A program made the position numbers and the translations under genes. From Paenibacillus sp. BSR1-1 (GTDB lineage: Bacteria > Bacillota > Bacilli > Bacillales > Cytobacillaceae): a stretch of DNA of 64,000 bases. The stretch spans positions 310,001 through 374,000 of the forward strand of contig NZ_JAQMWQ010000002.1 in the NCBI RefSeq assembly GCF_030403775.1. Reading direction: 5' to 3'. Every line of letters begins with the position of its first letter. Positions within the stretch are counted from its first letter, which is position 1. The notes under the pieces were generated by a model that was not told where the DNA came from, searched no databases, and was given only the letters and a program-made list of their open reading frames with translations. This document shows, one piece after another, positions 44,128 to 52,506 of the stretch.

Positions 44128-45645
44128 ATGGCTAAAGCTCTTCCACTTATGTTTCAAGGTACCAATTCGGATGTCGGCAAAAGTGTAGTCGTGACCGCCT
44201 TTTGCCGGATTTTCGCTCAGGACGGATATAAAACGGTTCCGTTTAAATCCCAAAATATGGCGTTAAATTCCTATATTACAGTAGATGGAAAAGAAATCGG
44301 CAGAGCACAGGGAGTTCAGGCCGAAGCCGCAGGGATTCAGGCAACCACCGATATGAACCCGATTCTACTAAAGCCGAACCGGGATAACCAATCCCAAATT
44401 GTCGTCCATGGTAAACCATATAAGAATATGGAAGCAGGAAGGTACCGCAGGGAATTCTTTCAAACGGGATTGGAACTGATTCAACAATCACTATCCACCC
44501 TATCCCAAAATTATGAACGAATTGTCATTGAAGGGGCTGGCAGTCCGGCCGAGATTAATCTGAATGACCGGGAAATGGTTAATATGCGGGTCGCCAAAAT
44601 GGCGGATGCCCCAGTGATCTTAATTGGGGATATCGAAAAAGGCGGAGTGTTTGCTAGTTTAGTAGGCACCCTTCAGCTGATGGAACCAGAGGACCGAGAC
44701 CGAGTGATTGGCGTAATCATCAATAAATTCCGCGGTGATATCCGCCTGCTTGAATCCGGATTAAAGTGGTTTGAGGAGTATACAGGTAAACCCGTTCTCG
44801 GGGTGATCCCTTACTTGAAGAATCTAAATATTGATGCAGAGGATTCCGTTGTTTTAAATCAATATACAGCCACTCAAAATACCGAAAAAGAATTGGATAT
44901 CGCGGTGATCCAGTATCCGAAAATCTCAAATTTCACCGATGTTGACCCGTTTTTTGCTGAGCCGGATTGTCATGTCCGTTTTATTACCAGAGCGGATCAA
45001 TTACACCAACCAGATTTAGTCATTCTCCCCGGCAGTAAGAATACAATTGAAGATTTGCTATTTTTAAGAAAGAGCCGCATCGCTCAAAAAATAGCAGAAT
45101 TTCAGAAAAATAAACACTCCGTTCTTTTCGGGATCTGCGGCGGCTATCAAATGCTCGGTGATAAAATTGAGGATCCGTTAGCGATCGAGTCGCTCCATCA
45201 AGCAATCGAAGGCCTTCAGTTACTGCCAATTAAAACGACCATTACGAAAGAAAAGACAACGACCCTATCAAATGGGATGTTGCATCTTTTCGGAAAAACC
45301 TTTCATGTGACAGGTTACGAGATTCATATGGGGGAAACCGTGGCGACAGAAGAGTCGCAAGGGCTTATTTTTACAAATGAAAAATGGGATGGCTTTCATT
45401 CTTTAGACGAAACCATCATTGGTTCTTATTTTCATGGGATATTCCATAATGATGAATTTCGTGAGGAATTGCTTAATCAGCTCCGCCGTAAAAAGGGGTT
45501 GGAGCCCATCCACAAGCGCCCATCTTTTAACCAATTGCGGGAAGAAGCGTTTGACCGGCTGGCAGAACATGTAAGGGGACACGTTAAACTGGATGTCATT
45601 GAAGACTTAATAAAGGATTACCAAAAAAGGGGGATCACCCAATGA
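44128..45645 (+). CDS. cbiP: Cobyric acid synthase
   Basis: A 505-residue CbiP/CobQ enzyme that amidates the b, d, e and g side chains of adenosylcobyrinate diamide using glutamine and ATP. N-terminal part: LMFQGTNSDVGKSVVVTAFCRIF, KSQNMALNSYIT, VIEGAGSPAEINL. C-terminal glutaminase part: ILPGSKNTIEDL, FGICGGYQMLG with the nucleophile Cys, and His in YEIHMGETV and SYFHGIFHND. AAGGAG precedes the ATG. From here the DNA is visibly more G+C rich than the cbiH-cbiX part. Confidence 0.94.
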   Translation: MAKALPLMFQGTNSDVGKSVVVTAFCRIFAQDGYKTVPFKSQNMALNSYITVDGKEIGRAQGVQAEAAGIQATTDMNPILLKPNRDNQSQIVVHGKPYKNMEAGRYRREFFQTGLELIQQSLSTLSQNYERIVIEGAGSPAEINLNDREMVNMRVAKMADAPVILIGDIEKGGVFASLVGTLQLMEPEDRDRVIGVIINKFRGDIRLLESGLKWFEEYTGKPVLGVIPYLKNLNIDAEDSVVLNQYTATQNTEKELDIAVIQYPKISNFTDVDPFFAEPDCHVRFITRADQLHQPDLVILPGSKNTIEDLLFLRKSRIAQKIAEFQKNKHSVLFGICGGYQMLGDKIEDPLAIESLHQAIEGLQLLPIKTTITKEKTTTLSNGMLHLFGKTFHVTGYEIHMGETVATEESQGLIFTNEKWDGFHSLDETIIGSYFHGIFHNDEFREELLNQLRRKKGLEPIHKRPSFNQLREEAFDRLAEHVRGHVKLDVIEDLIKDYQKRGITQ

Positions 45646-46682
45646 ATAGCGTAAAAATAGCAATCCAGCCTCTTGATAAAGAAATAGGACAGCGAGTTCG
45701 TGCGTATATCGATACCTTAACCAAGCCTCCGGGCAGCTTGGGGAGATTAGAGGAATTAGCCATTCAACTGGCGGAAATGACATCTGAAAACTTTCCTGTC
45801 GTGTCACCGCCTGGAGTGGTCGTGTTTGCCGCTGATCATGGCGTGGTCGAAGAAGGGGTGTCCGCTTTCCCGCAGGAAGTAACCGTGCAAATGGTCATGA
45901 ACTTTTTAAACAGCGGTGCGGCCATCAATGTCTTTAGCCGGCAAATCGGAGCCATGTTTGAAGTCGTCGATATCGGTGTGGCAGCAGATATTGAAGCAGA
46001 CGGGTTTGTGAATCGGAAAATTCGCTATGGAACCAACAATTTTTGCCACCAGGATGCAATGACAAGAGAAGAGACCGAAAAAGCCATCGCCGTTGGCTAT
46101 GAACGAGCGGAACAGATGATTCAACAGGGAATCAAATGCCTAATTGTTGGTGAAATGGGGATCGGCAATACGACGCCAAGCAGTGCAATCGCAGCAATTT
46201 TAAGCGGACAGGACATCGGTACTCTAGTCGGCCGAGGAACAGGGATTGCACAAGAAAAAGTTCGTCATAAACAAGAGGTCATCACACGGGCATTAAAGGA
46301 AAGAAACCCTGACCAGAAGGATCCCATCGATATTTTAGCTAAAATTGGCGGTTTGGAAATTGCCGGGATGACAGGTGCAATGCTTTCCGCCGCTCGAAAC
46401 CGGATTCCGATATTGATAGATGGGTTTATTTGCACGATTGCAGCACTTTTGGCAAGGGAAATCTGTGAGACAGCAGCGGAGTATATGATTGTCGGCCATC
46501 GTTCTGTCGAGCCTGGACATGAAATTGCGCTGCAGTTATTAGGCAAGAAGCCACTACTTGATTTAGATTTGCGGCTAGGCGAAGGAAGCGGGGCAGCAGT
46601 GGCCTTTCCGATCTTACAATCAGCGACCTTAATGCTGAAAGAAATGGCCACCTTTGCATCGGCAGGAATTTCAAATGGGTAA
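45642..46682 (+). CDS. cobT: Nicotinate-nucleotide:dimethylbenzimidazole phosphoribosyltransferase
   Basis: A 346-residue CobT enzyme that activates the lower-ligand base to alpha-ribazole phosphate. Motifs: TKPPGSLGRLEELA, FAADHGVVEEGVSAFPQEVT, GEMGIGNTTPSSAIAA, GTGIAQEKV and near the C-terminus LRLGEGSGAAVAFPIL, which holds the catalytic Glu. ATGA overlap with cbiP. Confidence 0.94.
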   Translation: MNSVKIAIQPLDKEIGQRVRAYIDTLTKPPGSLGRLEELAIQLAEMTSENFPVVSPPGVVVFAADHGVVEEGVSAFPQEVTVQMVMNFLNSGAAINVFSRQIGAMFEVVDIGVAADIEADGFVNRKIRYGTNNFCHQDAMTREETEKAIAVGYERAEQMIQQGIKCLIVGEMGIGNTTPSSAIAAILSGQDIGTLVGRGTGIAQEKVRHKQEVITRALKERNPDQKDPIDILAKIGGLEIAGMTGAMLSAARNRIPILIDGFICTIAALLAREICETAAEYMIVGHRSVEPGHEIALQLLGKKPLLDLDLRLGEGSGAAVAFPILQSATLMLKEMATFASAGISNG

Positions 46683-46702
46683 TGTAGGAAAGGAGCGAGA
46701 AG

Positions 46703-47488
46703 ATGACAAATGGAAAAGTGTACCTTGTTGGTGCGGGGCCGGGAGACCCTAAGCTGATTACCGTTTATGGGATGGAGTGTATCCAGCAGGCGGATGTGAT
46801 TTTATATGACCGTTTAGTAAATGAGGAACTGCTGAAATATGCAAAGCCGGAGGCAGAGCTGATATTTTGCGGAAAACAGCCAGGAAGACATCAGATCATT
46901 CAAGATCAAATTCACCAGCTGTTAGTTGAAAAAGCCAGTCAGGGCAAGACGGTCACCAGATTAAAAGGAGGCGATCCCTGTATTTTCGGCCGTGTCGGTG
47001 AAGAAGCAGAAATTCTTGCGGACCATGGGATCCGCTATGAAATAGTGCCGGGGATTACAGCTGGTATTGCAGCACCTGCTTATGCTGGAATTCCCGTTAC
47101 CCACCGTGATTATGCTTCCTCCTTCGCGTTCGTCACTGGCCACAGCCGAGCGGAAAAGGATGAGGATCAATTAAATTGGCCAGCCCTCGCTCAAGGAATC
47201 GATACGATTGCCTTTTATATGGGAATTGGGAATTTACCCTATATTGTCTCGAAATTAGTCGAAAACGGAAAAAGCCCTAATACGAAAGCCGCCATCATCC
47301 AATGGGGAACGACGACCAAGCAAAAGACGGTGACCGGAAGTTTAAAGGATATCGAAGTCCGGGCCCTTGAAGCAGGGATTACTCATCCGGCGATTGTTCT
47401 GGTGGGCGATGTGGTCGGCCTGCGCGAGAAATTACGCTGGTTTCAAGAAGCAGAAGAAAAGCAAGAAGTAGGAATAGGGGGGAAATAA
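46703..47488 (+). CDS. cobA: Uroporphyrinogen-III C-methyltransferase (SUMT)
   Basis: A 261-residue SAM tetrapyrrole methylase that makes precorrin-2 by methylating C2 and C7. Motifs: VYLVGAGPGDPKLITVYGM, LYDRLVNEELL, RLKGGDPCIFGRVGEEAE, VVPGITAGIAAPAYAGIPVTHRD-like segment and SFAFVTGH. It feeds the SirC-like dehydrogenase and CbiX. AAGGAGCGAG precedes the ATG. Confidence 0.93.
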   Translation: MTNGKVYLVGAGPGDPKLITVYGMECIQQADVILYDRLVNEELLKYAKPEAELIFCGKQPGRHQIIQDQIHQLLVEKASQGKTVTRLKGGDPCIFGRVGEEAEILADHGIRYEIVPGITAGIAAPAYAGIPVTHRDYASSFAFVTGHSRAEKDEDQLNWPALAQGIDTIAFYMGIGNLPYIVSKLVENGKSPNTKAAIIQWGTTTKQKTVTGSLKDIEVRALEAGITHPAIVLVGDVVGLREKLRWFQEAEEKQEVGIGGK

Positions 47489-47489
47489 G

Positions 47490-48059
47490 ATGTCGATTAT
47501 AGCGGAAATCAAAAATCGAAGAGCGATCCGTGATTATGCGGCTCGAGAGGTCGAAGACGAAAAGATTCACACTTTATTAGAAGCAGCGACTTGGGCACCG
47601 AATGATCGGATGAGGGAACCATGGGGCTTTTATGTGATTAAAGGTGAAGCAAAAAAACGTTATGAAGCGTTGGCCTATGAATATCTACAGGAACGCTTTC
47701 CAACCAAACCAAATTTAATCGAAAGCTCCTTAAAAGTACTAAAAACCACACCGGTTCATATTGTCGTTACCGCTGACATTGTTCCGGGCGATGAAGAGGC
47801 CTCTGCCGATAATGAATATGCCGTATGCTGTGCGATCCATTCGATGTGGCTTGCCGCTAAAGAATTAGGATTAGGTCTGGTCTGGCGGACAAGGGGTGTC
47901 GGACTTGTTCGCGACCAACGAATGTATGAGTTTATTGGCTCACCAGAAAACAAGAAAATAATTGGAAATTTGTTTATCGGTTATCCCGATCCAGAAGTAA
48001 TAAAAAAGGCGAAGGTACCAGCCCGGACATCCTATGAAGAAAAAACAGTCTGGCTGTAA
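47490..48059 (+). CDS. Nitroreductase-family flavoprotein in the cobalamin cluster
   Basis: A 189-residue FMN-dependent nitroreductase-fold protein: SIIAEIKNRRAIRDYAAREVEDEK, LLEAATWAPNDRMREPWGFYVI, AIHSMWLAAKELGLGLVWR, IGNLFIGYPDPE. It is distinct from the BluB encoded at 50754. It starts one base after the cobA stop and directly precedes the adenosyltransferase gene, so a role in reducing Co(II) corrinoids before adenosylation is plausible but unproven. Confidence 0.82.
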   Translation: MSIIAEIKNRRAIRDYAAREVEDEKIHTLLEAATWAPNDRMREPWGFYVIKGEAKKRYEALAYEYLQERFPTKPNLIESSLKVLKTTPVHIVVTADIVPGDEEASADNEYAVCCAIHSMWLAAKELGLGLVWRTRGVGLVRDQRMYEFIGSPENKKIIGNLFIGYPDPEVIKKAKVPARTSYEEKTVWL

Positions 48060-48074
48060 CGAGGAGTGAAACGG

Positions 48075-48632
48075 ATGGAAGAGGTAACAGAAAACAAAGC
48101 AAAGAGCGGCCTTACATTAGTTTATACCGGTGATGGAAAAGGGAAAACGACTGCAGCCCTTGGACTTGCTGTCCGAGCCGCCGGTCGAGGGAAACGGGTG
48201 CTGATGATTCAATTTATCAAATCGCCTGATCGAACGTATGGGGAAAAAATTACGTTCGAAAAATTAGGGATTGAAATCGTGCAGACAGGAGTCGGCTTTA
48301 CGTGGACGAAAACACCGGAGGAACATCGGGAAGCCCTAAAAACAGCGTGGGCTTTTACAAAAGAAAAGGTAAAGTTTGGCGGCTATGATGTTGTCATTTT
48401 AGATGAACTAAATAATGCCCTCGCAATTGATAAATTCCCGATAGACGATGTACTTCCGTTAACAGAAGTACTAGAGTTGATTCAGCAGCGCCCAAAGGGG
48501 ATGCACTTGGTGATTACCGGACGATCAGCTCAAGAGGAAATCATCGCTTGTGCGGATTTAGTAACCGAAATGAGGCCCGTTAAGCATTATTATAACGAAG
48601 GAATTCCTGCCGTGAAGGGAATTGAGTTTTAA
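48075..48632 (+). CDS. cobO: Cob(I)yrinate a,c-diamide adenosyltransferase
   Basis: A 185-residue CobO/BtuR (CobA-type) adenosyltransferase that transfers the 5'-deoxyadenosyl group of ATP to Co(I) corrinoids. P-loop-like YTGDGKGKTTAALGLAVRAAGRG, then VLMIQFIKSP, VVILDELNNALA and the tail TEMRPVKHYYNEGIPAVKGIEF. GTG at 48066 is too near GAGGAG; the ATG at 48075 fits better. A relic of a second copy lies at 41745-41834. Confidence 0.93.
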   Translation: MEEVTENKAKSGLTLVYTGDGKGKTTAALGLAVRAAGRGKRVLMIQFIKSPDRTYGEKITFEKLGIEIVQTGVGFTWTKTPEEHREALKTAWAFTKEKVKFGGYDVVILDELNNALAIDKFPIDDVLPLTEVLELIQQRPKGMHLVITGRSAQEEIIACADLVTEMRPVKHYYNEGIPAVKGIEF

Positions 48633-48847
48633 ATGGTTTATTTTGAAAAAATTGTACATGGCGGCGAATTACTGACGGGCACGGAACCCGGAGCTAACAG
48701 ATCAGGATTTTCGGATTGCGATTCGAACCGAAGAAGAAAATCAATCCTTAATCCAAGCCTTAATTGATCCGCCACCACTATTGGGAATACGATTTCTGCC
48801 TTGTTTATGAGGCCACATGGAAAGCAGTAAGGAATCAGGAGGGCTGA
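48633..48847 (+). pseudogene. Scar with relics of cobalamin-arm genes, including a CobD-like C-terminus
   Basis: Three short pieces in different frames follow cobO. An opening piece MVYFEKIVHGGELLTGTEPG (48633 on) is unidentified. From 48691, ELTDQDFRIAIRTEEENQ, then SLIQALIDP, resembles the C-terminus of L-threonine-O-3-phosphate decarboxylase (CobD; family ending (R)IAIRT.EEN..L..AL). From 48773, HHYWEYDFCLVYEATWKAV is another gene tail that I cannot identify. The scar lies where other clusters carry cobD/cobU/cobS and suggests gene loss by deletion. Confidence 0.6.
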
Positions 48848-48854
48848 GAATTCG

Positions 48855-49817
48855 ATGTTAGTTCATGCCATTTATATTGTTATTGCTTATCTTATTGATC
48901 GAATCATCGGTGACCCCCGTAAGCTGCCACATCCGGTGGTCATCATCGGGAAGTCTATTAGTCTTTTGGAAAAAGCGATTCGTTCTTTCACCATAAAGGA
49001 AAGGTATTTGAAACTGGCAGGACTCTTATTTCCTATTCTGATTGCTGGCGGCAGCTATTTATTCGTTACTGTGCTGCTTTACTGCCTCAATCAGCTGAAT
49101 CACGTTCTTGCTGTCATTGCGGAAATATGGTTAATTTCAACGACCATCGCGACAAAAGGATTGGCTGATGCAGGGTTGGAAGTATTCCGACACTTGAAAA
49201 ATCAGGATTTAAGAGCTGCACGAAAAAGTCTGGGAATGATTGTCGGAAGAGATACGGAAAACCTTGAGGAAAGTGAAATTTCGCGGGGGTCTGTGGAAAC
49301 CGTAGCCGAAAACATTGTCGATGCGATTATATCACCGTTATGCTTTGCCCTTATCGGGGGTGCCCCGCTTGCAATGGTGTACCGAGCGGTTAATACGTTA
49401 GATTCGATGGTTGGATATAAGAATGAGAAATATCAAAACTTAGGCTGGGCCTCGGCCCGACTAGATGATCTAGTAAACTATTTGCCTGCCCGGTTAACGG
49501 TTGGAATGATGCTGCTTGCTTGTTCGATTAAACGTCTCGATGTACAAGGCGCTTGGAAAATGATGAAACGGGATGCCAGACTTCATCCGAGTCCAAATAG
49601 CGGTTACCCAGAGGCGACAATCGCAGGAGCGCTTCAGGTACAACTTGGAGGAACGAATTATTATTTCGGTAAAGTCTCTGAAAGGGCAAAGATGGGTGAA
49701 CCATTACGGAAGATCCAAGCAGATGATATTTTACTTACAGTAACGGTTATGAAAATAACCTCCATTATCTGTGTCGTGTTATTTATGGTCCTTTCGGTAA
49801 TAATGAGCTGGGCATGA
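48855..49817 (+). CDS. cbiB: Adenosylcobinamide-phosphate synthase
   Basis: A 320-residue integral membrane enzyme of the CbiB/CobD family that attaches the (phospho)aminopropanol arm to adenosylcobyrate. IAYLIDRIIGDPRKLPHPVVIIGKSI is the family start; SRGSVETVAENIVDAIISPLCFALIGGAPLAMVYRAVNTLDSMVGYKNEKY and HPSPNSGYPEATIAGAL are diagnostic. GGAGGG precedes the ATG within the scar. Confidence 0.93.
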   Translation: MLVHAIYIVIAYLIDRIIGDPRKLPHPVVIIGKSISLLEKAIRSFTIKERYLKLAGLLFPILIAGGSYLFVTVLLYCLNQLNHVLAVIAEIWLISTTIATKGLADAGLEVFRHLKNQDLRAARKSLGMIVGRDTENLEESEISRGSVETVAENIVDAIISPLCFALIGGAPLAMVYRAVNTLDSMVGYKNEKYQNLGWASARLDDLVNYLPARLTVGMMLLACSIKRLDVQGAWKMMKRDARLHPSPNSGYPEATIAGALQVQLGGTNYYFGKVSERAKMGEPLRKIQADDILLTVTVMKITSIICVVLFMVLSVIMSWA

Positions 49818-49841
49818 AGTAGGGGGATAGGAGCCTGAACA

Positions 49842-50705
49842 ATGAAACTAGGAAAAGGAAGCTGCAATGGCACATTTGGAGAACTGGTCCAAGGAATCAT
49901 GGAAGAGCGCCCGTTTTTAATCACTTTGCCTATCCCGAGTTTACGAAGTGAGGCTAGATTTGTTCCAGACACAGCCATATCCCAAATAAGGGTCGTAAAT
50001 TCCAAAATGAAAGCGAGGAAAGCGGGGGAATTGTTACTCCAACTTTGTGGGATAAGAGGGGGCGGATACCTCGAAATACATTCCAATATCCCTGCCGGCA
50101 AGGGGATGGCTAGCAGTTCGGCGGATATTGTTGCTTCATTAAGAGCAATAGCTGACAGCTATAGTATTCCGCTCACAAATGAAATGATCTCGATGATTGC
50201 CGCAAAAGTGGAACCTACCGATGGGGTCATGTATGAGGAAGTCGTGGTCTATGACTATATTCACGGTCAGCTGATTGCCAGCTTTGGGGCCTTACCCCCA
50301 TTCATCCTCGTTGGGATCGACCTTGGGGGTATGATCAATACAATTGAATTTAATGAAGTTCCGAAAGAGTACAGCCAAAACGATCAAGAGCAATTGATTA
50401 AAGCTTTTGATCTGGTTACAAAAGGATTTAAGGAAAAAAATATAACTAATATTGCGGAGGCAGCAACCCTCAGTGCACGGGTGAATCAAAAAATATTGCC
50501 AAAGCCTGTTTTTCCTCTATTAGATCAGTTGGCCTATCGCTATCAGGGCGGAATTGTTGTCGCCCACAGTGGAACGGTCGCGGGTATTATACTAGATGGA
50601 AATCTTCCCAACAATGAATTGGTGGTTTCACACATAATTAGGGAAATGTCACTCGCTTACAAGGGCGTTCCTATAAATTTATATCATTATGAAAGCAAGG
50701 AATAG
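49842..50705 (+). CDS. PduX-like L-threonine kinase (GHMP kinase)
   Basis: A 287-residue GHMP-family kinase. N-terminus GKGSCNGTFGELVQGIMEERPFLITLPI and the phosphate-binding loop IPAGKGMASSSADIVASL match PduX/BluE-type kinases that phosphorylate L-threonine for the aminopropanol arm of cobalamin. The following EPTDGVMYEE is also typical. It directly follows cbiB. The next enzyme, the decarboxylase CobD, survives only as a relic at 48691. Confidence 0.85.
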   Translation: MKLGKGSCNGTFGELVQGIMEERPFLITLPIPSLRSEARFVPDTAISQIRVVNSKMKARKAGELLLQLCGIRGGGYLEIHSNIPAGKGMASSSADIVASLRAIADSYSIPLTNEMISMIAAKVEPTDGVMYEEVVVYDYIHGQLIASFGALPPFILVGIDLGGMINTIEFNEVPKEYSQNDQEQLIKAFDLVTKGFKEKNITNIAEAATLSARVNQKILPKPVFPLLDQLAYRYQGGIVVAHSGTVAGIILDGNLPNNELVVSHIIREMSLAYKGVPINLYHYESKE

Positions 50706-50753
50706 ATAATGATTTGAAAGATGCATAAAGTTTGTTTTCAAAAGGGGGTTAAC

Positions 50754-51407
50754 ATGTTTAGTCAAGAGGAACGAGAAGTGATTTACGATTGTATTTATAA
50801 AAGGAGAGATGTCCGCACTTTTCTCCCGGATCCGGTAAGACCTGAGGTGATTCAACGTGTTCTTCAAGCGGCCCATCATGCGCCATCCGTAGGGTTTATG
50901 CAGCCATGGAATTTTATAATCGTTTCTTCAGACGAAATAAAAGAACGGTTGGCCTGGGCGGCAGAAAAGGAACGAAAAGCATTGGCTATCCACTATGAGG
51001 ATGAACGAAAAACAAAATTTTTAGAACTGAAAGTTGCTGGCATCAAACAGGCACCGTTAACCATTTGTGTCACCTGTGATTCCACACGTGGGGGCTCCCA
51101 TGTATTAGGAAGAAACTCGATCCCCGAAACGGATATTCTATCGGTAGCCTGTGCAATCCAAAACATGTGGCTTACGACATATGCAGAGGGATTAGCAATG
51201 GGCTGGGTAAGTTTTTATAAGAAAAATGATGTCAGGGATATCCTGCAGATTCCGCCTCATATTGATCCAGTCGCCTTAATTTCGATTGGATACACCAATG
51301 AATATCCATCCGCCCCCATTCTAGAGCAAGCGAATTGGGAGAAAAGAAGAACTCTTCGTAATCTAATATTTTTTGAGGAATGGGGAAATCAGGAAAAAAT
51401 CGATTGA
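50754..51407 (+). CDS. bluB: 5,6-dimethylbenzimidazole synthase
   Basis: A 217-residue BluB flavoenzyme that fragments FMNH2 with oxygen to make the lower-ligand base 5,6-dimethylbenzimidazole. EREVIYDCIYKRRDVRTFLPDPV, AAHHAPSVGFMQPWNFI, TRGGSHVLGRNSIPETDILSVACAIQNMWL and GWVSFY are the expected family sequences. The ATG at 50754 follows AAAGGGGG; an upstream ATG (50721) lacks a site. It implies that the organism can make true B12 aerobically although the ring is built by the early-cobalt route. Confidence 0.92.
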   Translation: MFSQEEREVIYDCIYKRRDVRTFLPDPVRPEVIQRVLQAAHHAPSVGFMQPWNFIIVSSDEIKERLAWAAEKERKALAIHYEDERKTKFLELKVAGIKQAPLTICVTCDSTRGGSHVLGRNSIPETDILSVACAIQNMWLTTYAEGLAMGWVSFYKKNDVRDILQIPPHIDPVALISIGYTNEYPSAPILEQANWEKRRTLRNLIFFEEWGNQEKID

Positions 51408-51452
51408 ATCTAGGGTGTCTGTAATCATCATCCCAAGAGATTGATTTTTTTT
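51407..51452 (+). terminator. Terminator after bluB
   Basis: AATCT-A-GGG pairs with CCC-A-AGAGATT, followed by GA and eight Ts. It overlaps the bluB stop codon and probably ends the long cobalamin transcript, with some read-through possible to the transporter. Confidence 0.6.
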
Positions 51453-51486
51453 GTTGCAACTGTTTATAAAGGGGAGGAATTTTTAT

Positions 51487-52287
51487 ATGGAAACTGTATC
51501 ACTGTTTTTACTTGTTTTTGTTTTGGGGCTTCGGCATGGTTTGGATGCGGATCATCTTGCCTTTATTGATGGACAAACCCGTTATAACTGGAGAATGGGA
51601 AGTCCATTTGCACGTTGGGTTGGTACGTTATTTTCATTTGGTCATGGAGGAATCGTAGCAGTGATGGCTGGGATTTTGGGAATGGTGATAAAGAATTTTT
51701 CATTCCCAGCATATTTTGATAATTTTGCTTCATGGGTATCGATTATTTCTTTATTCCTAATTGGCACATTAAATACTTACAATCTGTTACGCACTAAAAA
51801 GAATAATGAAGAATTTCAACTTAGTGGATTAAAGGGAAAGTTTATTCCAAAAATTGCGAAAGGAACAACAAATCCCTTTCTTATCATTTTGGTAGGGGCT
51901 TTGTTTGCCTTAGCTGCCGAGACGGTAAGTCAAACAGCTGTCTGGTCTATGGCAGCAAGTAACTCAGGTAAATACACACCTTTATTTTTAGGATTAATTT
52001 TTATGTTTGGCATGATGATTACAGATACAATTGATTCCATGATTGTTTATAAAATGGTGAATCAGTCCAGCAAAATCGGTCAAGCTGCGTCTAGACTTAT
52101 GGGTTGGGTGATTGTCTTCTTAGCATACGGAGTTTCATTTTATCTAGCATTTACTTTCTTTAACCCTTGGGCAGAACTAGATTTCGAAATCGTGGGAATC
52201 ATTCTTTTCATTTTCTTAGTCGCTTCTTTTATCTTTGTAAGCGTTCGCTCTAAGAGTCAAAATCATGAAATAAATACTACGAATTAA
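51487..52287 (+). CDS. NiCoT-family nickel/cobalt transporter
   Basis: A 266-residue membrane protein with about seven helices. The signature LGLRHGLDADHLAFIDGQTR is the RH..DADH metal-selectivity motif of HoxN/NixA/NhlF transporters; LFSFGHGGIVAVMAG and LFALAAETVSQTAVW are the further conserved helices. Position beside the B12 genes indicates cobalt uptake. GGGGAGG precedes the ATG. No riboswitch of its own is visible in the 80-base gap. Confidence 0.88.
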   Translation: METVSLFLLVFVLGLRHGLDADHLAFIDGQTRYNWRMGSPFARWVGTLFSFGHGGIVAVMAGILGMVIKNFSFPAYFDNFASWVSIISLFLIGTLNTYNLLRTKKNNEEFQLSGLKGKFIPKIAKGTTNPFLIILVGALFALAAETVSQTAVWSMAASNSGKYTPLFLGLIFMFGMMITDTIDSMIVYKMVNQSSKIGQAASRLMGWVIVFLAYGVSFYLAFTFFNPWAELDFEIVGIILFIFLVASFIFVSVRSKSQNHEINTTN

Positions 52288-52289
52288 TC

Positions 52290-52331
52290 AAAAGAGCTCT
52301 GACAATTTTATTGTGTAAGAGCTCTTTTTTC
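52290..52331. terminator. Strong terminator after the cobalt transporter
   Basis: AAAAGAGCTCT and AGAGCTCTTTT pair perfectly and are followed by further Ts. Confidence 0.9.
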
Positions 52332-52506
52332 TTCTACTAACATGGGAGTTTAATTGAACAAGGAATTTATACTTCGTCTGTTGAAAATGTAATACTAAAT
52401 AAGATTTTTAATATTCCTAAATTATATTTAAATTGTGTCGAATTCCGTTCACGTCGTTCTTCGATATGAATGAGAGCGATATTATTTTGAAAGGATGAAA
52501 AGGAAC

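Noticed and set aside
51408..51486. Possible separate B12 or NiCo riboswitch for the cobalt transporter
   Set aside because: The gap is too short and contains only a terminator-like hairpin and a ribosome binding site.
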